Below are positions 22,180 to 46,900 of a DNA stretch of 64,000 bases, in pieces. The translations under genes and the position numbers were made by a program. The stretch's first letter is position 1; every line of letters starts with the position of its first letter. The notes under the pieces were generated by a model, which saw only the letters and a list, made by a program, of their open reading frames with translations, searched no databases and had not been told where the DNA came from. The stretch is from Haematococcus lacustris (taxonomy: Eukaryota; Chlorophyta; Chlorophyceae; Chlamydomonadales; Haematococcaceae). The stretch spans positions 4,885,124 through 4,949,123 of the forward strand of contig JASKMD010000009.1 of assembly GCA_030144725.1 (NCBI GenBank). Direction: 5' to 3'.

Positions 22180-25100
22180 ATGCAGTCACACCCATGCGTG
22201 TGTTACGTGCAAGACACCCCTTCCCCGGCAGTAATTATGCTCCAGGAGAAGGAAGAGAAGGGAGTGCAAGATGTCAGCATCCCCACCTGCAGCTCCTCAA
22301 CCAACGTTGCACCTCAACTGCAGCCATACGCCAGCCATGCGCTTCACAAGCTACCCAGGCGCCCTAGTCCATTGGATGGTCCACTGCCTGGCTGTCCGCT
22401 TGCAGTGGAGCAGCAGGCAACGCAGCAATGCTTGCCCACCCGGCAGCAGCAGCAACAGCAGCAGCAACAGCAGCACCAGCACCAGCTGGAGATGAGTAAT
22501 ACCCGCATAATGGCAGGCCCCGGGGAGGCAGCCGACCAAATGATTATAAAAGGCCCAACGGACCTACTCAACGGCCTCCATTCCACCTCACCCTTGCCAG
22601 CCAGCAGCACCTCAGGCACTAACCCCCTCCAGCACAGCGGGTACCATGACATGCTGCCTAGCACAGCCGCCCTGAGTCCACGCTCACCCCCCCCCTGCCT
22701 CCTCCCTCATCTGCAACCCAGCCCAGTCAGCCCCCGCACACCCCTGCCCCCTCCGCCGCCACCGCCTGCAGCAGGCCCTGACACGGTGCCGCTGAGCTTG
22801 AGCTGCAGCCACACACCCTGCCCTTCATTGCGCTTATTAGAAGACGGCAGCAGGACAGACGTCTCTCACATGACTAGGGTTGTCATGTCTTTAAGCACCT
22901 CATACACCACACACTCAACACAGGCCAATACCTCGCACCAAGCTCATGAACTCAGCGTCCCCACCGGCCCACAATCGTCAGAACAGCCCACCGCCACACA
23001 GGGGCAGGGAGGGGAACAGGCGCGGGCAGGCGCCCTTGGACCTTCACTGCAGGCTGCTGCGCATCATACTACACGCCCTGTGCCCTGCCACACCCTAAGC
23101 CCTCTGGCTGATTTCATGCTGGGCTCTCATCGTGCCAGCTGCAGGGGCAGCAGCAGCCCCTCCCACAACCTGCTGCTGCCGTGGCGGCGCAGGGCTGTGG
23201 GCGGCGACGTACAGCCCGGCACTCTGGAACGCCCCTGCCAGCCTGCCCACAGCCTGCTCCGCCAGGTCCTCAGCAGGACACCGTCAGCACAGCACCGGGG
23301 TGGCAGCGATGATGTGGACCTGCATGCCGTGGAATTACTGGGTGCGGCTGCAGAAGGGACCGGTGCAGCAGCAGCAGCAGAAGGGGAAGGCGTGGGGGCG
23401 GCAGGGGCAGCAACAGCAGTGGGGACAGCAGCGGTGGCAGCAGCATCAGAGCAAGCAGTGGCAGTAGCAGAGGAGGCAGCAGCGGTAGTGGCAGCAGCAG
23501 CAGCAGCAGCAGTGCAGCTGCCCTGCGCTTCTTGCCCCTCACTGTCTGGCCCTGCTGCTCTGTGCCAGCAGCCCCAGGCGACCCCTGTGCAGCCCCAGGT
23601 GGCCTGCACGCCTCAGCCAGGACGCCTCCTAGCTGCAGCCCTGCTCACCTCTGAGCAGCAGCAGCAGCAGCCGGGGCACCCATCTCAACCCGGGTCCAGC
23701 CCGGGTCCAGCCCCAGGCCAGGCTGTAGCCGTCACACCTCAGCCAGGACGCCTCCCAACTGCAGCCCTGCTCACCTCTGAGCAGCAGCCGGGGCACCCAT
23801 GTCAACCTGGGTCCAGCTGCTCCACCCCTTCCCACCCAGGCACCCTCTGTCCGCCACCCTGCACCCTGACTCCCACTACCGCCCCGGTTGCTGTCCCGCC
23901 CGCTGCGGTACAAGCTGCTCCCCGACCCTGCAATTCGAATCAGCCTGCTGCTGCTGCTGCTGCTGCTGCCACTGCCCCCAGCTCCCTGACCCAGCTCGCT
24001 CATTGGCCCGCTGCTGCTGGTCCAGCCCTTTGGGCCAGCCAGCTGCCCGCGGAGCCCAGAGACCCTGACAGCACCCTGCCACCGGTGGCAGCCGCTGTTC
24101 CGTCTCCCGCTCCTCCTCCTTATGACGTGGCAGGGCAGGCTGCAGTGACTGGGGCTGGCAGCCAGGCAGGGGGTGTGCCAGAGGGCGGGGAGGGGGCAGA
24201 CGGCAGCCTCAGTGGCCTGGACCTGGACATTGACGTGGGCCAGGATATGGTGGTATACCACGACATCGTCCTGGGCAAGGTGAGAGCCGCCCCACACCCC
24301 ACCCCCGTCCCACCCCCGCCCTACCCCTACCCCTGCCTCAGTCCCTATCCCCCCCGCCTGCCCCAGGGCTCAAGGACTTGCCCCCACCCCTGCCGCCCGC
24401 CCACCCGCCCGCCCACCTGCCTTCCCGCCCCTGCACCCGCCCCCCACTGCCCTGCCCCTTCAGGGGTCCAGCAGTGTGGTGTATGCGGGGCTGTACCGCG
24501 GCGCTCACGTGGCTATCAAGATGGTGACAGAGGACTGGGCGGATGGCGAGGGCGGCGCAGCACAGCTCAAGCTCTTGACACAGGTACCCTCACTAGGGCT
24601 CCCCCAGGGCTGGCTGTGACTCAGCTGCCGCCTGCCCAGGCCGTGCCCATCTGCTTTGGAGTGGACGGCCCCTGCATTCTCACATCAGCTGTTCACGTGG
24701 CAACTCAGCCGTCTCAGCTGCCACCCCAGCTGCCGCCTGCATAGGCCACCTCACCTCCTTAGCTGCCACCCCAGCTGCCGCCTGCCGAGGCCATGCTCAT
24801 CTGGGTTGTAGTGGATATGCTGTGTTTCTACAGATTTCTAGTGGCTTCAAACGCTCGATACCGCTCTGTATGCTGCCGGTGACGCTGACCTTGGCCACCT
24901 GTTGCTCCTCATGCCACCCACTGCCATCACCACCCGCCTCCTCTTTCCTCACTTACTCTCTCCTTGCCTCTCCCCCAGCGTTGCCCTGCTGCCGCCTTGC
25001 CGCCTTGTTGCTGCCTGGCTGCACTCTCCCCACTGCCCTCCTGGTGCCATGCTGCGTGGCAACAGGAGGTGGTGCTGCTGTCGGAGGTGCGTCACACAAA

Positions 25101-27987
25101 CATCGTCACACTATACGGGGCCTGCCTACGCCCGCCCTACGTGTTCCTGTGAGTTGCAGTCACAACTCAGCCAGCCTTGACCCTGACCCTGACCCTGACC
25201 CTGACCCTGACCCTGACCCTGACCCTGACCCTGACCCTGACCCTGACCCTGACCCTGACCCTGACCCTGACCCTGACCCTGACCCTGACCCAGACCTGTT
25301 TTGCTCCACTGCCCACCCTTGCTAAGCCTTGTTCACATGATTGCCTCCTGCTTTACCCACCCTGTTCAGCTCCATGGTGTTTGAGAGAAGATGAAAGAGG
25401 CTTACCACTGCCAGCTGTTGTCTAAACCGGGCTGCCAACCCCCGTGCCTTCTTAGTTCAGCCTTTGCACCTCGCGCGTCGCACCTCGCAGCTTCTGCCCC
25501 TCCTGCTGCTGCTCTTGCTGCCCCTCCTGCTGCCTCTCCTGCTGCCCCTCCTGCTTAGCCCACTTGTCGCCTGCGGATGCCTGTGCTGTGTAGGGTGGAG
25601 GAGCGTATGGTGATGACGCTGAGCGAGCTGCTGCATGGTCCTGACAGCGCCAGCCTCACAGTCAAACAGGTGAGTCGGGACAGCACACCTCTGCCCGCAC
25701 CCCTCAACCCGCACACCTTCACCCGCACACCTCCACCCGCACCCCTCCACCCGCACCCCTCCACCCGCACCCCTCCACCCGCACCCCTCCACCAGCACAC
25801 CTTCACCCGCACACCTCCACCCGCACCCCTCCGCCCGTACCCCTCCGCCCGCAAGGATGATCTGGGTGCACAGTCGCATGGACCCATGGACATACATGCA
25901 CTACTGCCAGCAGTTGTTTGCGGCGGAATGGCCGTCACTGCAGCCACAAGGGGTGGTTGCAGGCGCTGGGCATTGCTCTGGACATTGCGAGAGGCCTGCA
26001 ACATCTCCACAGCAGGGTGCCCGCCATCATTCACCGAGGTGAGGGGCTCAAACCTCAGCGCCACATCGCATAATAGCAATAAGCATAAAAGCTGCCCCTG
26101 ATGCCCCTGCCCCTGATGCCCCTGCCCCTGATGCCCCTGATGCCCCTGCCCCTGTCTCCTCCCAGGCCTGGTGCTGCACATGTGTTCCCCTTCCCAACGA
26201 TATATGGTGACCTGCATGCAACTAGGCGCTGCCACCAGCCTGCTGTCCTGTGCAGACCTGAAGCCAGAGAATGTGCTCCTGGACGCTGCAGGCGTGGCCA
26301 AGATATCAGGTGACGCCTGCTGCCTGCCCTTGCCCGCCTCTGCCTGCCCCTGCTCGCCCCTCCTGCCCTGCCTCTGGCCCCTGGCCGCCCCTGCCACGGG
26401 CCCCTGCCTGCCCCTGCCCACCCCTAAATCATTTGTAGTGCCTCCATGCTGCTGCTGCTGCATGTGCCCCTGGACTTGCTTGTACTGGCGCCACCCTAAA
26501 ATCTGCTGCTGACTTTGAACCCGCTGCTGCTGCTGCTGCTGCCTCAGTGGGGCCTGCCCTAACCTCTGCTGTGGCTGCCACCGCTGGTGCCTGCCTTCCT
26601 GACCCTCATGCTGCTGCCCCTGCTGCTGGCCTGTGTCAGACTTTGGGCTGGCGCGGTGCCAGTACACCTCCTGCGTCAACACCACCAGGCGGGACGCTGG
26701 CACCCTCATCTACATGGTCAGTCGCCCCACCTCTGCCCTGGTCATACACCTCGTTGTGAACAGTGTTAGCTAAACAAGGTCACACAACCCACACCCCGCC
26801 CCGTGATGCTGGCAGCGGTGACAGTGGTGCCCCATCTCTGCCCTGCTGAAGCAGCAGGGTGTGATGGGGTCCCACTTTGTTTCTTTTCCTCTTTTACCCT
26901 CCCCCTCATGCCTGCCTTTGCACTGGGCCAGAAGCCCTGGTCAGTTGCCCATCCTTGCTCTGATTACGCACCTGGTAGTAGGCGCCACCCTCCTGCTGCC
27001 CTCCTGCTGCCCTCCTGCTGCCCTCCTGCTGCCCTCCTGCTGCCCTCCTGCTGCCCTCCTGCTGCCCTCCTGCTGCCCTCCTGCTGCCCTCCTGCTGCCC
27101 TCCTGCTGCCCTCCTGCTGCCCTCCTGCTGCCCTCCTGCTGCCCTCCTGCTGCCCTCCTGCTGCCCTCCTGCTGCCCTCCTGCTGCCCTCCTGCTGCCCT
27201 CCTGCTGCCCTCCTGCTGCCCACCAGGCGCCGGAGTGCTTTGACCCGGCCCTAGGCAAGCTCACAGACAGGGCTGACGTGTTCAGCCTGGCAGTGTGCCT
27301 GTGGGAACTCATGGTCCGCCGCAAACCATGGCAGGGAGTGCAGGTGGGAGTGGGGGCGGGGTGAGGGTGGGGGTGGGAGGGGGGCTGAGGGGAGGATGGG
27401 GGGGAATGAGCTGCAGTCAGCCAAGGGAGGGGTTGAGGGATGGGCTGAAGGATAGGGGTCAAGGGGGGAGGTGTGGGTGTAGAGAGGATGGGATGGGGTG
27501 GGGGTTGGGGACAGAGTTGTTCAGGGATAGAATATGGAGAGAATGCTTGCTTCTACCATGCTGCTTGTCGTGCCTGCATGATTTCAGGTGTATGACTTCT
27601 TGCAGCGCATGCTGCTGGAGGATGCGCGTCTGCCCCTGCCCACAAACGACGAGGTGAGGCAGCCCAGCAGGGGCTGAAGGGCCAGTTGGGGGAGGCTCCA
27701 CAACCCTGACATTGGGGTGATGGGGGAGGGTGCAGCAGCCTGCCCCTGCCCCTGCCCCTGCCCCTGCCTGCTCCGCTCCACCTGCCCCGCCCTGCCCCTG
27801 CCCCTGGCAGGTTTGCCCCCTGGCCCTGCGCCGCCTCATCGCCCGGTGCTGGGACTCAGCACCCGCCTGCCGCCCCTCCTCATCTGAGGTGGTCACGGAG
27901 CTGCAGCGCATCCACCACTATTGGGCACCCGACACAGCAGCCACCCCCCTCACCCTGACCTCACCCCTGCTGGCCACCAGGCTGTGA
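22180..27987 (+). CDS. TKL-type Ser/Thr protein kinase with long low-complexity leader, 985 aa
   Basis: Ten exons: 22180-24279, 24464-24583, 25066-25148, 25594-25669, about 25951-26038, 26256-26309, 26640-26716, 27227-27343, 27588-27653, 27811-27987. Phases agree throughout. Residues 1-700 are Pro/Gln/Ala/Ser-rich without a recognisable domain; there is a poly-Gln run near residue 90. The kinase domain starts at about 695. GSSSVVYAGLYRGAHVAIK forms the glycine loop and VAIK lysine (K719), EVVLLSEVRHTNIVTLYG holds the likely helix-C glutamate (E741), IIHRDLKPENVLL has the catalytic aspartate (D823), then DFG at 841-843 and GTLIYMAPE. CWDSAPACRPSSSEVV is the TKL/Raf-like end. All key residues are present, so it should be active, probably in the cytosol. 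The 5' edge of the exon at 25951 is the least certain. The leader is duplicated at 16821. Confidence 0.88.
25178..25290. repeat. (CCCTGA)n microsatellite
   Basis: About 19 perfect copies of a 6-bp unit, C-rich on the sense strand, in the kinase intron after 25148. Confidence 0.95.
25690..25855. repeat. (CCCGCACCCCTCCA)-type repeats
   Basis: Degenerate 15-bp C-rich repeats in the kinase intron after 25669. They make the next splice acceptor hard to place. Confidence 0.8.
26988..27221. repeat. (CCCTCCTGCTG)21 minisatellite abutting a splice acceptor
   Basis: Perfect 11-bp unit, about 21 copies. It ends five bases before the acceptor AG of kinase exon 27227 (the APE exon), so it serves as that acceptor's pyrimidine tract. 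Confidence 0.95.
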
Positions 27988-30175
27988 GGGACAACCCTGC
28001 CCTAGGGAAGCAGGCCACACCGCCACCCCCCTCACCCACACCCTCCTTCACCCACCCCCCTTCGCGTCCCACTTGTGAACAGCCTGCAGGCAGGGGGAGC
28101 TGGTAGCCTGCAGGCTAGCCAGCCAGTCAGGCAACCAGCTGAGGAGCAGCATCTGTTTCTGCAGGCTGGGGTGTGTCTGGGCTGTGCGGTGTCTGGGCAT
28201 GGCAGTGGCCATGGATGTTGTGCCTTACCAAGGACCCTGTGCTGCCCACCCCATGCCGAGGGGTCACCTGGGTGACAGCAGGAGAGCCTCCGCAACCAGC
28301 CTGGCTAGCCTGGTCTGCCAGGGCACCCTCCATGCTCTTGACCCTCATGGCGTGCATGCAAGCTCTGTGTAAGTTGGGACCGGGCAGCAGTTCGCTGTGG
28401 GTGATGGCCAACACAGAGGAGAGTGGGGTTTTCACAGTATTGTTAGGGCGCCACATGCTGGAAACCACAGGGTAATGGTGGCCAGTGATCACAGCCTGCC
28501 AGCCATTTGCTTTTCAATTGCTGGGTGTGGTGGGGGAGAGGGGGCCATCTCAGACCATGAGAGGGGAGCTGCCGGCCACAGGGACAGCATGGGGAGGAGG
28601 GGAGCCACAGTCGCTAAGGCGCTGTGTATGCCTGGACCTGGGAGCAGCACTCTGTTTATTGCCCTTCATAGCGGAGGGCAGTAATTCTCAAAGACACCAC
28701 ATGCGGGCGGGCAGCCAAGGGCAGCGTAAGCAATGATCAGCAGCAGCTTCCAGCCTCAGTCACAGTCGCCACGGCGAACTATGGACCACTGGCCTGGAGT
28801 TTCAAGCGTATGTTCTTCAAGCATGGGTTATGATCTACATATTCATTGCGCCTCATTTAATTGGGGTCATGGTAGCACCCCTCTTCTATGCTGATTTGCA
28901 TCTATATGGCTCCTTGCATGCAGGACTTCAATGCCGGTGGGGTGTGGGTAAAGTGGGGCATGCACATTGCATGTGTTGCATTGTGAGGGGTTTGATTGAA
29001 GTAGGGCCAGCAGCAGGTGCATGCCAGTTTGGAACCGACTTTGAGTGCATTGGGTGCTGTAGACACTGCACACCACAGCGTTAGTTTCACATTTCTTAGT
29101 GGGCGTATGTGACAAACAAGTGATGATGGTCAGCTGCTAGGTTCTGCGTTCTTAGCCACAAGAACTGGCCCTGGTATGATCACTTGTCATATCATCGCCA
29201 ACTTGGCATGGGCTGCGTGGATTGGCAATAATGCATCAACAACTCGAGCGTGAAACGAGCGCATTGGAGGGCACCCACCTTCATGTAATCGGACACGCAG
29301 TGCATTGCTTCTGACATTTCTACATCTGCTTGTCCAGTATTCGCGTCTCAAGAGAGATCGGCCCCTAGCGCTCCCTTGTCAGCGCTCGCTGGTCGGGCAC
29401 CCGAACCGTCCACCCGAATCGTTACCAAAGACCCTATTTGACGGCCCTGCCCGCCCCTGTCCGCTAGTAGCCCACTGGCATTGCCGCACCCTGGCATGCA
29501 GCTGATGCTACACAACCTCTTGGAGGGGAAGGGCGGCCAGGCAGCCTAACGGTTGACGATTCGTCCACTCAAACATGGTCAACCGCCGAACATACTTTTA
29601 CCATGGGCCCCCCTGGATATCTACAGATGTTATATGAGTCAAACGCTGGAAAAGTTCAGGCTTGCCGCTTGCAAGACACCAGCCCTGGCTATTGCTGGGT
29701 TTGACTGTTTTTGACCGCTTCCGACTACTGTGCGCGGCCATTGCTGTTAACGCATGCGGGGGAGCTGCTGCGCTAAGTGAGCTAGAGCGGGCGTGAACTG
29801 GCAGTGGTTAGGGGCTCGTTCTAACTGCTCCGGGTGTGATTGGGCGGCCGGTTCGAACATGCAAGTCATATGCACCTTGCGCTGCCTTCACTTTGGCGCG
29901 CAACATCGCATCGCATCAGGCGCACCTAACCCAAATCAATGCATAAGACAAAGCAAGACCCAGCCCGCCCCCGATGGCGGTGTCGGCCATGCTGCCAGCT
30001 CATCCGTCATAACTCCCAGCTCTACCCTGAGCCAAGTGCTTTCCTAGCTGCTATAGTTCCCTGCTTCCAGGCACCTCCCTTCCTCACTCCCTAGGAGGTT
30101 TAACCCAGGCCCCCAGCCCCAGCCCCGCCGCAGGATGAAGCTGACGTAACATCCACTCTTCACACTGCTGACCAA
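27988..30175. other. Convergent intergenic region
   Basis: It lies between the stop codons of the plus-strand kinase and minus-strand VPS53. No exon with both splice sites and a sensible frame was found. The left part is probably the kinase 3'UTR. The region 28830-30060 has lower GC and no repeats. Confidence 0.5.
28368..28372 (+). terminator. TGTAA polyadenylation motif of the kinase gene
   Basis: TGTAA, 381 nt after the kinase stop codon. Plausible green-algal poly(A) signal, on motif evidence only. Confidence 0.35.
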
Positions 30176-43864
<13,689 letters not shown>

Positions 43865-43991
43865 TCCTCACCCGTGTACAACCTGCTAGCCTACGAGCAC
43901 CAATCTAGACATCGCATCAGTTTGGGAGCAACAAACGAATCACACATTTGCAGTAAGGACCATCGTCGAAGCGGACATCTCTACCTGCACG
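43865..43991. promoter_or_regulatory. 127-bp bidirectional promoter between VPS53 and purple acid phosphatase
   Basis: The two start codons point away from each other only 127 bp apart, so both 5'UTRs and promoters overlap or are very short. A CCAAT-like word (ACCAATC) lies around 43900. No TATA box is seen. Confidence 0.65.
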
Positions 43992-46900
43992 ATGTACAAT
44001 GCGCCAGGCCGAGCTGGAGCGGCGCCATTTGACATGGAGGATGCCGAGGACACCCTGCTCTTCGCTAGGAACGACACTAAGAATGCACGGGACATATACC
44101 GGCAACGGGAGCACAGGAAGAAAGCCCTGAGTGCGTACAGAGTGATGGTGTGGGTCAGCTTGGTGGCAAGGGGGGCCCAGGCTTGCACATTCCCTTTGCC
44201 CGCAGTTGCTGTGGCCTCAATTGCTGCCGGTCTCAGTGCCCTTGCACTCATCCTGGGCCTGGCATACGGTCTGCGCAGCCGACGAGTCAGCTACAAGTGC
44301 CCACCTGGCTTCATAGCTGACCAGGCAGACATGGTGTTCTTTGTGGTGCGTCGTCATTTCCTAGGCTCATTCTCAAGCAAGCTCCACTCTCTATCCTCTG
44401 CTTCCTATCCCCGCCATGAATGCCAGACAGCCGCTAGTCTGATGGGGTGGCTGATAAACTGCATGTGGATATCAAAGCATACCTTGCATGCATCCCATGC
44501 ATGCATGCCGCATGCAGCCATGCATGCATGCAGCATGCAGCCATGCACACCTGGCTTGCCGCATGCCTGGCTTGCCGCATGCCGCATACCTGGCATGCCG
44601 CATGCAGCCATGCATACCTCGCTTACAGTTGGGTTAGCCCTGGGCATGCACACAGCTGGGGTGTCACCCAGGCTGAGGGGTGCCACAGTGCGATACCATC
44701 ATCACCACTGCCTTGCAGGTGGGCGACTGGGGGCGTGGCGGCAGTGAGAGTCAGAGGAAGGTGGCGAGCATGATGGCGCAGCTGGGCGGCTGCTACCGCC
44801 CATCCTTTGTGGTGTCCACAGGCGACAACTTCGTTCAGTGCGCTGAGGGGGACCAGGAGGGGCTAGGTCTGCGGGCTGAGGGGCTGAGGGGCAAGCAGGG
44901 AGGCTGGACTAGGAGGGGGGCTCTTGGGCACGCAGGGAGGGATATGAGGCAATAGGGTGTGAGAAGGTAGGAGCTCTGCTACGTTTGGGCTACAGAGGGG
45001 AGTTCTAGACAGTATGGTGAACCAAGCGAGGGGGTTCCAGCCTGTGTTGTTACTGCACAGCGATGCTTGGAAAGGTGAGAGCACTCAGGCTGGAGTACTG
45101 GCTGGCTCGGGAGGTGCCCTCCCAGGCAGTGGCAGCACCAGCACCGTCATCACAACCACTTTGCTGTAGACATCGTCATTGGCATGCGCCATCGGGCGTT
45201 TTTGAAAAGCACTAACACCAACCGCATGCAAACAGGATTAGCATGCGCGCATGGAGTATGGAGCATTACCATGTGCGCAGGCAGTATGTGGGGCCAGCGC
45301 TGCCCCTGCCAGCCCCGTAGCCCTATATTGCCTTATATAGCAGCCCTCACTCTCTTCCGCCCTGCCTGCTGTGCAGTATGAGTCAGGGCTGCGGGGCCCT
45401 GAAGACCCCTTCTTCAAGCAGACCTTCACCGATGTCTACACAGACGACAGCCTCATGGTAAGGCACCGCTTGCAACACCTCCGTGATCAGCCCCACCGGG
45501 ATCACAGCTGGCACCCACTTGCGCCACCACCACCCTGGACAATTTGCTGCTTCTCATGCAGCTGCTGCTGCCATTCACCATGCAGTACAGAAACATACAT
45601 GTGTGGTACATGGAGGTTGGCCCATGCGCTGCATGCCTGACAACCCATGTGCTGCATGCAGATTTGCTTGCTGCCCCATGTGGCCATGTGCCCCAGGTGC
45701 CCTGGTATGCCGTATTAGGCAACCATGACTATGGAGAGCTGGACCGGGAGCAGCTGCGACTGTGCTCCTCCCCCAACTTCACCACCTGCCCGGCAGGCTG
45801 CTGCTATAGCCCCGCCTGGCAGACCAACATGAGCAACAGGGATTGGAGGTGGAATGCACGCCAGGTGCGTCACGGCCACAGGGCTGAAGGTAACATCAGG
45901 CACAAACATGCATGGAAGGTGTAGGTAGTGTGTGATGTGTGTCCCAGGCCATGAGCCCACAACCACCTCAACCCACACCAGCCAACAACCACCTCATCCA
46001 ACAATCACATAGTGACACAGATGCATGTCTGCTTGCTGTGGCTAAGACGAGGTCTGCAAAGGAAGAGGGTGATGGCACATCAAAACTGCTACAACCATAA
46101 AAGCTGTCCTGGGAGCCATCGACAGACTAGTCAGATTACATGTGTAGCTGAACACCTGAAGCCTGTAGCCAGGGTTAGGGTCAGGGTCCAGGTTAGGGTC
46201 ACAGTGTGTAGCATAGCATCTGTAATTGCACAAATTGTCATGTTGTGTACATCACAAGCTGCAATCATGCAAGACCTAATGTGTCTAATGTCGTATAGAC
46301 CAGACATGGAAAGAGCATGTGGCCTTGTCCTTCCACGATGTGCTGTTCAAACAACTCCTTACCTTCATTTGCTTCAACGTCATGCTGCTGGCGGACTGTG
46401 GTGCTCGTAGGGTGCGTGGCGACAAGGGTTCGGCAACGGGCTGCTGGACATTGTGTTTGTAGACACCAGCCCCTTCGTCACCAAGTACCACTCCGTTCCC
46501 TGGGCCAACATAGCAGGCATGTCACACTGCCTGGGGCACAGCCAGCACTGCAGCCTGAGCCACAGCCAGCACTACAACAGCTGTCCACCACCCCAGCATC
46601 CACAACCAGCCTACCTGCCTAGCAGCCCTCCACCCCTCTCCAGTGCTGGCCCAACTGCAGCACAAGCCTGACGTGGAAGGCCACCAGCATCGCTGCAGCT
46701 GGCATCAAACACTCCAACGGGCACACCTAGCCTGCAGCTTGCAGCAGATAGATAGTGCCCCACCACACCACACCACACCACACCACACCACACCACACCA
46801 CACCACACCACACCACACCACACCACACCACACCACACCACACCACACCACACCACACCACACCACACCACACCACACCACACCACACCACACCACACCA

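Larger units (their letters stand above)
19136..24493. repeat. Tandem segmental duplication, copy 2 (5,358 bp)
   Basis: Second direct copy of 13777-19134, offset 5,359. It runs into the rest of the kinase gene at 24494, so the complete kinase belongs to this copy. Confidence 0.95.

Noticed and set aside
25178..25290. Interstitial telomere-like repeat (CCCTGA)
   Set aside because: The unit differs from the plant-type CCCTAAA and the Chlamydomonas-type CCCTAAAA, and other unrelated hexamers fill neighbouring introns.
25370..25378. A 9-nt microexon in the kinase gene
   Set aside because: Joining 25148 directly to 25594 keeps the phase and gives a normal kinase sequence (VFLVEERMVMTL), so no microexon is needed.
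25555..26709. 384-codon minus-strand frame over the kinase gene
   Set aside because: It is low-complexity antisense of kinase exons and repeats, with no domain. The plus-strand exons carry HRD and DFG.
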